5,414 nucleotides of DNA, from positions 1-5,414 of the forward strand of contig JALAGK010000491.1 in the NCBI GenBank assembly GCA_022712475.1, given 5' to 3'. Below, piece by piece: positions 1 through 5,414 of this stretch. Numbering within the stretch: position 1 is the first letter of the stretch; each line of letters begins with the position of its first letter. The notes under the pieces were generated by a model. The model was not told the DNA's origin, did not search any database, and saw only the letters and a list, made by a program, of their open reading frames with translations. Made by a program: the position numbers and the translations under genes. The DNA is from Enterobacteriaceae bacterium. Lineage in GTDB: Bacteria; Pseudomonadota; Gammaproteobacteria; Enterobacterales; Enterobacteriaceae.

Positions 1-1411
1 GGCCGAGCACCTCTGGTAACTCTGAGGAGATAACGATAACGGCGATACCCTGTGCTACCAGCTCGTTGATAAGCCGGTAAATTTCATATTTGGCACCGAT
101 ATCAATGCCGCGCGTCGGTTCATCAAGAATGAGAATACGTGGATTGAGCAGCAGGCAGCGCGCCAGAATGGCCTTTTGTTGATTGCCGCCGCTCAGGCGG
201 CCAATAGCCAGCTCCGGCGAGGCGGTTTTGACCTTCAGGCGGGCAAGGGACTGGGCAATGCAGTGCTGCTCGGCGGCGTCGTCCAGCGCGCCGAGCGGCC
301 CGCAAAACTGCGTCAGTGCGGCGAGCGTAATGTTTTGTCCCACCGCCATGACGGGCACAATGCCGTCGCGCTTGCGGTCTTCCGGCACCATCACAATGCC
401 GTGCGTAATCGCCTGCTGGCAGTTATCAAGCGTCACCGGTTTACCGTTAACAAATACCGAACCCTCCCGCCTGCCGGGCCAGACGACGCACAGACACAGG
501 ACTGATTCGGTACGCCCGGCCCCCACCAGTCCGGCAATGCCCAGCACTTCGCCGCGTCGCAGGCTAAAAGATACCGCTTTTACCCGACGAATATGGCGAT
601 GAACCGGATGCCAGGCGTTGAGGTCCTCCACGCGCAGGATTTCGTCACCTGGGGTATGCGCACGTCCCGGATAGAGTGCCGTCAATTCGCGGCCGACCAT
701 CATGGTAATGATATCGTCCTCGCTCATCTGTCCGGCATCGCGGGTGCCAATGTGCTTGCCGTCGCGAATCACGCAAACGGTGTCAGAAATGGCTTTGACC
801 TCATTGAGTTTGTGCGAGATATAGATGCAGGCGATATCGTGCTGCTGGAGGTCACGAATGATGTTCAGCAGTACCGCGGTCTCCTGCTCGGTGAGCGAGG
901 CGCTTGGTTCATCCAGAACCAGTAGCCGCACCTGTTTATTCAGCGCTTTGGCAATTTCTACCAGCTGCTGTTGTCCAAGCCCCAGTTCGCTGACAGGGGT
1001 ATCCGGCGAGACGTGCAGGCTGACCTGAGAAAGCAGTTTACGACAGCGCAGGGTCATGGCGTCATAGTCCATCACGCCGCCGTGGGTGATTTCCGCGCCG
1101 AGAAAGATGTTTTCCAGCACGCTCAGGTTTTTTACCAGCGCCAGCTCCTGATGAATGATGGCGATGCCTTTACGTTCCGTATCGCGGATGTTCTGCGGCG
1201 TAATTTTTTCACCGGCAAACCAGATTTCACCGCTGTAGCTCCCCGCAGGATAAATGCCACACAGCACTTTCATCAGCGTTGATTTGCCCGAGCCGTTTTC
1301 GCCGCACAGCGACAGCACTTCTGCGGCGTTAACGGCCAGGCTTACGTTGTCTACCGCTTTCACCGGCCCAAAGGATTTGGTGATGTTTTTCATTTCCAGC
1401 AGGTACGGCAT
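1..1411 (-). CDS. xylG: XylG, D-xylose ABC importer ATP-binding protein (partial, C-terminus off the left edge)
   Basis: This is the cytoplasmic ATPase that powers XylFGH-type D-xylose import. The 470 codons present are open throughout and read [15 protein letters not shown] at the N-terminus, as in E. coli XylG. Like other sugar-importer ATPases it is a tandem duplication. The first domain has Walker [10 protein letters not shown] (37-45), a signature-like LGLGQQQL (143-150), Walker B LLVLDEPS (163-170) and the H-loop ISHK (His200). The second has the family's degenerate Walker [10 protein letters not shown] (294-302), signature LSGGNQQK (406-413), Walker [11 protein letters not shown] (426-435), and ISSELPE in place of the H-loop histidine. 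The family length is about 513 residues, so about 43 are missing at the window edge. GGAGG at 1416-1420, four bases before the ATG, supports the start. It follows xylF in the same operon. Residues 308-315 differ from E. coli at normally conserved positions. Family assignment is very secure. Confidence 0.97.
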   Translation of the reverse strand, partial: MPYLLEMKNITKSFGPVKAVDNVSLAVNAAEVLSLCGENGSGKSTLMKVLCGIYPAGSYSGEIWFAGEKITPQNIRDTERKGIAIIHQELALVKNLSVLENIFLGAEITHGGVMDYDAMTLRCRKLLSQVSLHVSPDTPVSELGLGQQQLVEIAKALNKQVRLLVLDEPSASLTEQETAVLLNIIRDLQQHDIACIYISHKLNEVKAISDTVCVIRDGKHIGTRDAGQMSEDDIITMMVGRELTALYPGRAHTPGDEILRVEDLNAWHPVHRHIRRVKAVSFSLRRGEVLGIAGLVGAGRTESVLCLCVVWPGRREGSVFVNGKPVTLDNCQQAITHGIVMVPEDRKRDGIVPVMAVGQNITLAALTQFCGPLGALDDAAEQHCIAQSLARLKVKTASPELAIGRLSGGNQQKAILARCLLLNPRILILDEPTRGIDIGAKYEIYRLINELVAQGIAVIVISSELPEVLG

Positions 1412-1415
1412 AGCC

Positions 1416-1420
1416 CCTCC
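1416..1420 (-). promoter_or_regulatory. Ribosome binding site of xylG
   Basis: On the minus strand GGAGG, followed by further Gs, lies four bases upstream of the xylG ATG. It is a strong Shine-Dalgarno match at slightly short spacing. It selects this start over the internal Met7 codon. Confidence 0.75.
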
Positions 1421-1439
1421 GTTTTTGCCAGCTAGTCAA

Positions 1440-1457
1440 TACGCCTTTGCAGGCACA
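1440..1457 (-). other. Stem-loop in the xylF-xylG intercistronic gap
   Basis: Read on the minus strand, TGTGCCT pairs with AGGCGTA around a GCAA tetraloop. That is seven pairs, two of them G-U, with a GNRA-class loop. It begins three bases after the xylF stop codon. No U-tract follows, so it does not look like an intrinsic terminator. In binding-protein transporter operons, hairpins after the binding-protein gene often protect that gene's mRNA, so that more binding protein than ATPase is made. That role here is inference, and the stem is short. Confidence 0.4.
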
Positions 1458-1460
1458 GGG

Positions 1461-2456
1461 TTACAGTTCACTTTTCTTGTGAAACCCGTCTTTGATAACG
1501 GTGCTGTCGATGTTGGATTTATCGACGGGAATCGGGGTGAGCAGACGCGAGGGGACGTCTTTCAGGCCGTTGTTAAGCGTGGCGTTGGACTGCGGCGTTT
1601 TGCCATTACCGAGTTCGACGGCGATATCTGCTGCCGTTGTGGCAAGCGCCGTGATGGGTTTGTACACCGTCATCGTTTGGGTGCCGGTGATAATACGCTT
1701 GATGCCCGCCAGATCCGCATCCTGGCCGGAAATCGCGACCTTGCCCGCCAGCCCCTGCGCCTGCAAAGCCTGAATGGCGCCACCTGCCGTTGCGTCATTT
1801 GAGGCAACCACCGCGTTAATATTATTGCGATTCGCCGTCAGAGCGTTCTCCATAATTTTTAACGCATTTTCTGGCAGCCAGGCATCGACCCATTGGTCGC
1901 CGACAATCTTTATTTTGCCGCTGTCGATATAAGGTTTTAATACATTCATTTGCCCGGCGCGGAACAGGCGGGCATTATTATCGACAGGCGAGCCTCCCAT
2001 CATGAAATAATTTCCGGAAGGGACTTTTTCAACCAGGCTTTTCGCCTGTAGTTCGCCCACTTTTTCATTGTCAAACGAGATATAGAAATCAATATCTGCG
2101 TTATTTATCATGCGGTCATAGGCGATGTCTTTAATGTTCTCCTGCTTGGCTTCGGTAATCACATTACTTAATACTTTGCCGTTGTAGGGAATAATTACCA
2201 ACACATCCACACCGCGATTAATCATATTCTCGATCTGCGACATTTGCGTTTCTTCGTTACCGTTTGCAGACTGCACGTAAACGCTCGCACCCAGTGACTG
2301 CGCCTTTTTCACAAAGATATCGCGATCTTTCTGCCAGCGCTCAAGACGCAGGTCATCAATAGCCATACCGATTTTAACGTCTTTAGCTACGCTGACACCG
2401 CTTGCCAGCAGCAGTGTTGCGTACAGGGTCAGAAATAAAGGTTTTATTTTCATCAT
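1461..2456 (-). CDS. xylF: XylF, periplasmic D-xylose-binding protein
   Basis: This is the substrate-binding subunit of the high-affinity xylose importer. It captures D-xylose in the periplasm and delivers it to the membrane channel. The protein has a Sec signal peptide (Lys3/Lys5, a hydrophobic stretch about 7-20, likely cleavage after VSVA at residue 24). The mature part is a type I sugar-binding fold that starts KDVKIGMAIDDLRLERWQ. Family landmarks are SANGNEETQ (63-71), YDRMI (113-117), SFDNEKVGE (127-135), GGSPVDNNA (154-162), ASNDATAGG (218-226) and SGQDADLAG (243-251). The sequence is near-identical to E. coli XylF over most of its length. Two adjacent ATG codons open the frame: the first gives 331 residues; the second gives 330, the usual length, and the E. 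coli-like start MKIK. A weak AGGT lies six bases before the first. Asp110, in IKDIAYDR, is unusual where a buried hydrophobic residue is expected. It is first in the xylFG(H) operon. Confidence 0.97.
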   Translation of the reverse strand: MMKIKPLFLTLYATLLLASGVSVAKDVKIGMAIDDLRLERWQKDRDIFVKKAQSLGASVYVQSANGNEETQMSQIENMINRGVDVLVIIPYNGKVLSNVITEAKQENIKDIAYDRMINNADIDFYISFDNEKVGELQAKSLVEKVPSGNYFMMGGSPVDNNARLFRAGQMNVLKPYIDSGKIKIVGDQWVDAWLPENALKIMENALTANRNNINAVVASNDATAGGAIQALQAQGLAGKVAISGQDADLAGIKRIITGTQTMTVYKPITALATTAADIAVELGNGKTPQSNATLNNGLKDVPSRLLTPIPVDKSNIDSTVIKDGFHKKSEL

Positions 2457-2462
2457 AATTAT

Positions 2463-2466
2463 ACCT
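2463..2466 (-). promoter_or_regulatory. Weak ribosome binding site of xylF
   Basis: On the minus strand AGGT lies six bases before the first ATG of xylF and nine before the second. It is the only purine-rich candidate close to the start. Its spacing slightly favours the first ATG, whereas protein length and the E. coli comparison favour the second. Translation could begin at either with almost no effect on the mature protein, because the signal peptide is removed. Confidence 0.4.
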
Positions 2467-2515
2467 GTTGCAGTGAATAGGGGAGAGAGAACATTACCGT
2501 CAGGTGTGTGCCGGA

Positions 2516-2544
2516 ATTGTTATCAGGATAATCAGGATTGGCAA
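2516..2544 (-). promoter_or_regulatory. Promoter of the xylFG(H) operon
   Basis: On the minus strand the -35 element TTGCCA (2539-2544, five of six consensus bases) and the -10 element AACAAT (2516-2521, four of six) are separated by exactly 17 bases. Transcription would start near 2509, giving a leader of roughly 53 bases. The first T of the -35 element is also the last base of the proximal XylR half-site. This is the contact expected when an AraC-family activator touches RNA polymerase. The same overlap is seen at the xylA promoter, which strengthens both assignments. Confidence 0.65.
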
Positions 2545-2576
2545 TTACTGATTTTTATCCCGGCATTATGATTTTT
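2544..2576 (-). promoter_or_regulatory. XylR operator for xylF (I_F-like), two direct half-sites
   Basis: On the minus strand two half-sites lie head to tail: AAAAATCATAAT (2565-2576) and AAAAATCAGTAAT (2544-2556). The shared eight-base core AAAAATCA repeats at a 20-base interval, and the AAT ends at 21 bases. This is two helical turns, the arrangement expected for a dimer of an AraC-family regulator such as XylR. A-rich half-sites ending in AAT agree with the XylR sites known upstream of E. coli xylF. The proximal half abuts the -35 element, so this is an activator site. The identity of the bound protein is inferred from locus context. Confidence 0.65.
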
Positions 2577-2648
2577 GGTTTATTAGTGGAATGTTCGAGG
2601 TGGATCGCCTTTTTCATTTCAGACTTGTCGTCCGCCAGGACATTATTT

Positions 2649-2664
2649 TGAGAGCTGGCGCACA
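2649..2664. promoter_or_regulatory. CRP (cAMP receptor protein) site between the divergent promoters
   Basis: TGAGA-N6-GCACA matches the CRP core TGTGA-N6-TCACA at four of five bases in each half. In E. coli the corresponding position, the same 15 bases before the XylR site as I recall it, carries the TGCGA-N6-GCACA CRP site of the xyl locus. The centre (about 2656.5) is about 82 bases upstream of the predicted xylA start and about 147 from the predicted xylF start. This fits glucose repression of xylose genes through cAMP-CRP. Both halves are imperfect, so it is probably a moderate-affinity site that works together with XylR. Confidence 0.55.
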
Positions 2665-2667
2665 GTT

Positions 2668-2703
2668 GGGTATTCTGTGAATCGCAGAATCAAATAACGT
2701 AAT
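2668..2703 (+). promoter_or_regulatory. XylR operator for xylA (I_A-like), two direct half-sites
   Basis: Two half-sites end in AAT at 2680-2682 and 2701-2703, 21 bases apart. The proximal half, CAAATAACGTAAT (2691-2703), shares AAA and GTAATTG with the proximal xylF half-site. It also lines up base for base with the E. coli stretch AAATAACATAATTGAGC as I recall it. The distal half, about 2668-2682, is much more degenerate. The last T of the site is the first T of the -35 element, the same geometry as on the xylF side. An imperfect dyad (ATTCTG/CAGAAT) lies inside it. Confidence 0.6.
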
Positions 2704-2731
2704 TGAGCGGCCAGGGGGAAAATTCCAGGAT
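2703..2731 (+). promoter_or_regulatory. Promoter of xylAB
   Basis: The -35 element TTGAGC (2703-2708) and the -10 element CAGGAT (2726-2731) are 17 bases apart. This matches the position of the E. coli xylA promoter, TTGAGC with 17 bases to CAATAT as I recall it. Transcription would start near 2738, giving a leader of about 31 bases. The -10 matches consensus at only three of six positions, so the promoter should depend on XylR bound immediately upstream. Confidence 0.6.
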
Positions 2732-2759
2732 GAGTACGTTACTTTCACCACAGAATAAC

Positions 2760-2763
2760 GGAG
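2760..2763 (+). promoter_or_regulatory. Ribosome binding site of xylA
   Basis: GGAG sits six bases before the xylA ATG at 2770. This is a good Shine-Dalgarno at normal spacing and fixes the start. E. coli xylA has GGAG at the same place as I recall it. Confidence 0.75.
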
Positions 2764-2769
2764 CTCATT

Positions 2770-4092
2770 ATGGATGCGTATTTTGACCAGCTTGACCGCG
2801 TGCGTTACGAAGGCCCCAAAACCACTAACCCGTTGGCCTTTCGCCACTACAATCCGGACGAACGCGTCCTTGGCAGGCGCATGGAGGACCATCTGCGATT
2901 TGCCGCCTGTTACTGGCATACCTTCTGCTGGGACGGTTCAGATATGTTTGGCATGGGTGCGTTTGAACGCCCCTGGCAGCAGCCCGGCGACGCGCTGGCG
3001 CTGGCCCGACGCAAGGCTGATGTCGCCTTTGAATTCTTCCACAAGCTCAATGTGCCGTATTACTGTTTCCATGACGTGGACGTGTCGCCACAGGGGGCAA
3101 CGCTTCAGGAATATCAGTCAAATCTCGACAATATGGTAGACGTACTGGGCGCAAAGCAGCAGGAGAGCGGTGTGAAACTTCTGTGGGGTACCGCTAACTG
3201 CTTTACCCACCCGCGCTATGGCGCCGGTGCGGCCACCAACCCCGACCCAGAGGTCTTTGCCTGGGCGGCAAGTCAGGTAGTGAGCGCCATGAGCGCGACC
3301 CACCGCCTTGGCGGCGAAAACTATGTGCTGTGGGGTGGACGTGAAGGCTATGAAACCCTGCTTAATACTGACTTGCGTCAGGAGCGCGAGCAGATTGGCC
3401 GCTTTATGCAAATGGTGGTGGAGCATAAACATAAAATCGGCTTCCAGGGCACGCTGTTGATTGAGCCAAAGCCGCAGGAGCCGACAAAACATCAATACGA
3501 TTACGATGCGGCCACGGTGTACGGCTTCCTGCGCCAGTTTGGGCTGGAAAAAGAGATTAAGCTCAACATTGAGGCTAACCACGCGACGCTGGCAGGGCAC
3601 TCGTTTCATCATGAAATCGCCACCGCCATTGCGCTTGGCGTGTTTGGCTCGGTTGACGCTAACCGTGGCGACCCACAGCTCGGCTGGGATACTGATCAGT
3701 TCCCCAACAGCGTGGAAGAAAACGCACTGGTGATGTATGAAATCCTCAAAGCCGGGGGCTTTACTACCGGCGGCCTCAATTTTGACGCCAAAGTGCGCCG
3801 CCAGAGCAGCGATAAATACGACCTGTTCTACGGCCATATCGGCGCGATGGACACCATGGCGCTGGCGTTAAAAGTTGCTGCGCGCATGATTGACGACGGC
3901 GAGCTGAATAAGCGCGTGGCCCAGCGCTATGCAGGCTGGAACAGCGATTTTGGTCAGCAAATCCTCTTGGGCCAGCTTAGCCTCGAGCAGATTGCGCAGT
4001 ATGCGCAGCAGCACAACCTTGCTCCGCATCACCGCAGTGGTCATCAGGAACAGCTGGAAAACCTGGTTAATCACTATATTTTTGATAACTAA
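2770..4092 (+). CDS. xylA: XylA, D-xylose isomerase
   Basis: This cytoplasmic enzyme converts D-xylose to D-xylulose, the first catabolic step, using two divalent metal ions. It is 440 residues, the same length as E. coli XylA and colinear with it, as a TIM barrel with a C-terminal tail. All expected active-site residues are present at E. coli numbering: His101 and Asp104 in CFHDVD, Trp188 in the [10 protein letters not shown] signature, Glu232 and Lys234 in LIEPKP, Glu268 and His271 in [11 protein letters not shown], Asp296 in GSVDANRGD, Asp307 and Asp309 in GWDTDQFP, and Asp339 in [10 protein letters not shown]. The length places it in the longer class II isomerases typical of enterobacteria. 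The N-terminus reads [15 protein letters not shown]. It is first in the xylAB operon, divergent from xylF. No lesion is seen, and the enzyme should be active. Confidence 0.98.
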   Translation: MDAYFDQLDRVRYEGPKTTNPLAFRHYNPDERVLGRRMEDHLRFAACYWHTFCWDGSDMFGMGAFERPWQQPGDALALARRKADVAFEFFHKLNVPYYCFHDVDVSPQGATLQEYQSNLDNMVDVLGAKQQESGVKLLWGTANCFTHPRYGAGAATNPDPEVFAWAASQVVSAMSATHRLGGENYVLWGGREGYETLLNTDLRQEREQIGRFMQMVVEHKHKIGFQGTLLIEPKPQEPTKHQYDYDAATVYGFLRQFGLEKEIKLNIEANHATLAGHSFHHEIATAIALGVFGSVDANRGDPQLGWDTDQFPNSVEENALVMYEILKAGGFTTGGLNFDAKVRRQSSDKYDLFYGHIGAMDTMALALKVAARMIDDGELNKRVAQRYAGWNSDFGQQILLGQLSLEQIAQYAQQHNLAPHHRSGHQEQLENLVNHYIFDN

Positions 4093-4099
4093 CGCCAGC

Positions 4100-4120
4100 G
4101 CGTCGCGGTAGGCGCGGCGC
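4100..4120 (+). other. GC-rich stem-loop in the xylA-xylB gap
   Basis: GCGTCGC (4100-4106) can pair with GCGGCGC (4114-4120): seven pairs, one of them G-U, around a seven-base loop. It starts eight bases after the xylA stop and ends six bases before the xylB ribosome binding site. There is no following U-run, so it is not a standard terminator. It could protect the xylA 3' end, or modestly limit transcription into or translation of xylB. That function is inference. Confidence 0.45.
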
Positions 4121-4126
4121 ATGTTG

Positions 4127-4132
4127 AAGGAG
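4127..4132 (+). promoter_or_regulatory. Ribosome binding site of xylB
   Basis: AAGGAG lies seven bases before the ATG at 4140, a strong Shine-Dalgarno at ideal spacing. It excludes the upstream ATG at 4121, which is in another frame. Confidence 0.8.
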
Positions 4133-4139
4133 CGCGCAT

Positions 4140-5414
4140 ATGTACATTGGCATCGATCTGGGTACATCGGGCGTGAAAACGCTGTTGCTTGACGAACAGG
4201 GGGAGTTGCTGGTGTCACGCACCGAGCCGCTTAGCGTGTCGCGTCCGCATCCGCTGTGGTCGGAGCAGGACCCGGAAATGTGGTGGCAGGCAACAGACAG
4301 AGCCATGCGTGCGCTCGGACAGCAGTGTTCCCTGCACGAGGTTAAAGCCATTGGTTTGTCCGGCCAGATGCATGGGGCGACGTTGCTTGATAAGCAGCGT
4401 AATGTGCTGCGTCCGGCCATTTTGTGGAACGACGGGCGCTGTGGCGAGGAGTGCCGCTGGCTGGAAGAGCATGTCGCGCAGGCGCGCCACATCACGGGGA
4501 ATCTCATTATGCCGGGGTTCACCGCGCCTAAGCTTGTCTGGGTGGCGCGTAACGAACCGGCGGTTTTCAGCCGGGTCGATAAGGTGCTTCTGCCAAAGGA
4601 CTACCTGCGCCTGCGGTTGACCGGCGAGCTTGCCAGCGATATGTCAGATGCTGCTGGCACGCTCTGGCTCGATGTCGCGCACCGCGACTGGAGCGATGTT
4701 ATGCTCAGTGCCTGTAATCTTAGCCGCGATAATATGCCCGCTTTGTTTGAGGGCTGTGACATCACCGGCGAGCTGCGAGCTGAACTTGCGAAACGCTGGG
4801 GGATGGCGGCGGTGCCGGTGGTGGCAGGCGGCGGTGATAATGCCGCAGGTGCGGTGGGTGTGGGGATTGTTGAGCCGGGTCAGGCCATGTTGTCGCTTGG
4901 CACCTCCGGCGTGTACTTTGCCGTGAGCGACGGCTTTCTGAGTCATCCGGAGCGGGCGGTGCACAGTTTTTGCCATGCATTGCCACAGCGCTGGCATCTG
5001 ATGTCGGTCATGTTAAGTGCGGCATCATGCCTGGACTGGGCGGCACATCTTACCGGAACGGGCAGCGTAACAGAGTTGATTAACGCCGCACGCCACGCCA
5101 GCGATGCCGCTGGACCGGTGTGGTTCCTGCCGTATCTTTCCGGCGAGCGCACACCGCACAATAATCCGCAGGCGAAGGGCGCGTTTTTTGGACTGACTCA
5201 TCAACATGGCAAGGCTGAACTGGCGCGTGCGGTGCTGGAGGGTGTTGGCTTTGGGTTGGCCGAGGGCATGGAGGTGGTTCACGCCTGCGGTATACGTCCT
5301 GACAGCGTGACGCTCATTGGCGGTGGGGCGCGTAGCGCGTACTGGCGCCAGATGCTGGCCGATATCAGCGGACAGACGCTGGATTACCGCACCGGTGGCG
5401 ATGTCGGGCCAGCC
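4140..5414 (+). CDS. xylB: XylB, xylulokinase (partial, C-terminus off the right edge)
   Basis: This cytoplasmic kinase of the FGGY family phosphorylates D-xylulose with ATP to D-xylulose 5-phosphate, which enters the pentose phosphate pathway. The 425 codons present are open to the window edge; the family length is about 484, so about 59 residues are missing. The start MYIGIDLGTSGVK carries the first phosphate-binding loop (Asp6). The substrate-contacting Met77-His78 lie in GQMHGA, and the catalytic base Asp233 is in AGGGDNAAGAVG (229-240). GTSG is at 254-257, the conserved LPYLSGERTPH at 330-340, and the second-domain nucleotide motif IGGGARS at 393-399. The sequence ends within DYRTGGDVGPA, still matching E. 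coli. It lies 47 bases after xylA and is surely co-transcribed, behind its own strong ribosome binding site. No lesion is seen. Confidence 0.97.
   Translation, partial: MYIGIDLGTSGVKTLLLDEQGELLVSRTEPLSVSRPHPLWSEQDPEMWWQATDRAMRALGQQCSLHEVKAIGLSGQMHGATLLDKQRNVLRPAILWNDGRCGEECRWLEEHVAQARHITGNLIMPGFTAPKLVWVARNEPAVFSRVDKVLLPKDYLRLRLTGELASDMSDAAGTLWLDVAHRDWSDVMLSACNLSRDNMPALFEGCDITGELRAELAKRWGMAAVPVVAGGGDNAAGAVGVGIVEPGQAMLSLGTSGVYFAVSDGFLSHPERAVHSFCHALPQRWHLMSVMLSAASCLDWAAHLTGTGSVTELINAARHASDAAGPVWFLPYLSGERTPHNNPQAKGAFFGLTHQHGKAELARAVLEGVGFGLAEGMEVVHACGIRPDSVTLIGGGARSAYWRQMLADISGQTLDYRTGGDVGPA

Noticed and set aside
176..1282. Several overlapping plus-strand open frames of 67-139 codons
   Set aside because: All are antisense to xylG, whose minus-strand frame is continuous with correct motifs from 1411 to the window edge.
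1416..1439. TTGACT on the minus strand (1434-1439) as a -35 element for an internal xylG promoter
   Set aside because: At 17 bases spacing there is only a G-rich ribosome binding site and no -10-like hexamer.
1254..1802. A 182-codon plus-strand open frame across the xylG start and the xylF end
   Set aside because: It is antisense to two secure genes, has no ribosome binding site, and its product resembles no family I know.
2586..2604. GTGGA repeated at 2586-2590 and 2600-2604 as a regulator site
   Set aside because: It is only five bases long, with a 14-base period that fits no helical spacing, and has no counterpart near either promoter; chance is likely.
2614..2919. A 101-codon minus-strand open frame covering the xylA start and part of the regulatory region
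   Set aside because: It is antisense to the conserved xylA N-terminus and runs through the xylA promoter, XylR site and CRP site, which explain the sequence better.
3118..3837. A 239-codon open frame on the minus strand inside xylA
   Set aside because: It lies wholly antisense to xylA, a certain gene with all active-site residues. The frame is a by-product of xylA codon use, and the translation shows no recognisable domain.
4067..5282. Several minus-strand open frames opposite xylB
   Set aside because: They are shadows of the xylB frame; none has a plausible start signal or recognisable product.
1..5414. A mobile element, CRISPR array, tRNA or undescribed system
   Set aside because: Nearly all sequence is covered by four standard xylose genes and their control region. 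I saw no terminal inverted repeats, spaced repeat arrays, tRNA-like folds or unexplained conserved frames.

Overview
The window carries the core of a D-xylose uptake and catabolism locus from a member of the Enterobacterales. The layout is the divergent xylAB / xylFG(H) arrangement known from Escherichia coli and relatives. The proteins align without gaps to the E. coli proteins as I remember them, but with many substitutions. It is therefore probably not E. coli itself but a related, somewhat GC-richer enterobacterium (an Enterobacter/Klebsiella/Kosakonia-like lineage is plausible; the genus cannot be fixed from this window).

Layout. Bases 1-1411 (minus strand) hold xylG, the ATPase of the xylose ABC importer; its last ~43 codons lie beyond the left edge. 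Bases 1461-2456 (minus) hold the complete xylF, the periplasmic xylose-binding protein. The 49-bp xylF-xylG gap contains the xylG ribosome binding site and a small GNRA-loop hairpin. Bases 2457-2769 are a 313-bp divergent regulatory region. In it I can place two promoters, two XylR-type operators with 20-21-bp direct-repeat spacing, and one CRP-like site. Bases 2770-4092 (plus) hold the complete xylA, xylose isomerase. A 47-bp gap with a GC-rich hairpin and a strong ribosome binding site leads into xylB, xylulokinase (4140 to the right edge), cut about 59 codons before its expected end.

How it works together. XylF captures xylose in the periplasm. XylG, with a membrane partner XylH presumably encoded just beyond position 1, drives import. 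XylA isomerises D-xylose to D-xylulose, and XylB phosphorylates it to D-xylulose 5-phosphate for the pentose phosphate pathway. Xylose-bound XylR (gene not in the window) and cAMP-CRP are expected to activate both promoters.

I found no frameshift, mobile element, CRISPR array, RNA gene or unknown gene, and no evidence of an undescribed system. The points worth a second look are in the control region and the two intercistronic hairpins, plus a few unusual residues in XylF and XylG.
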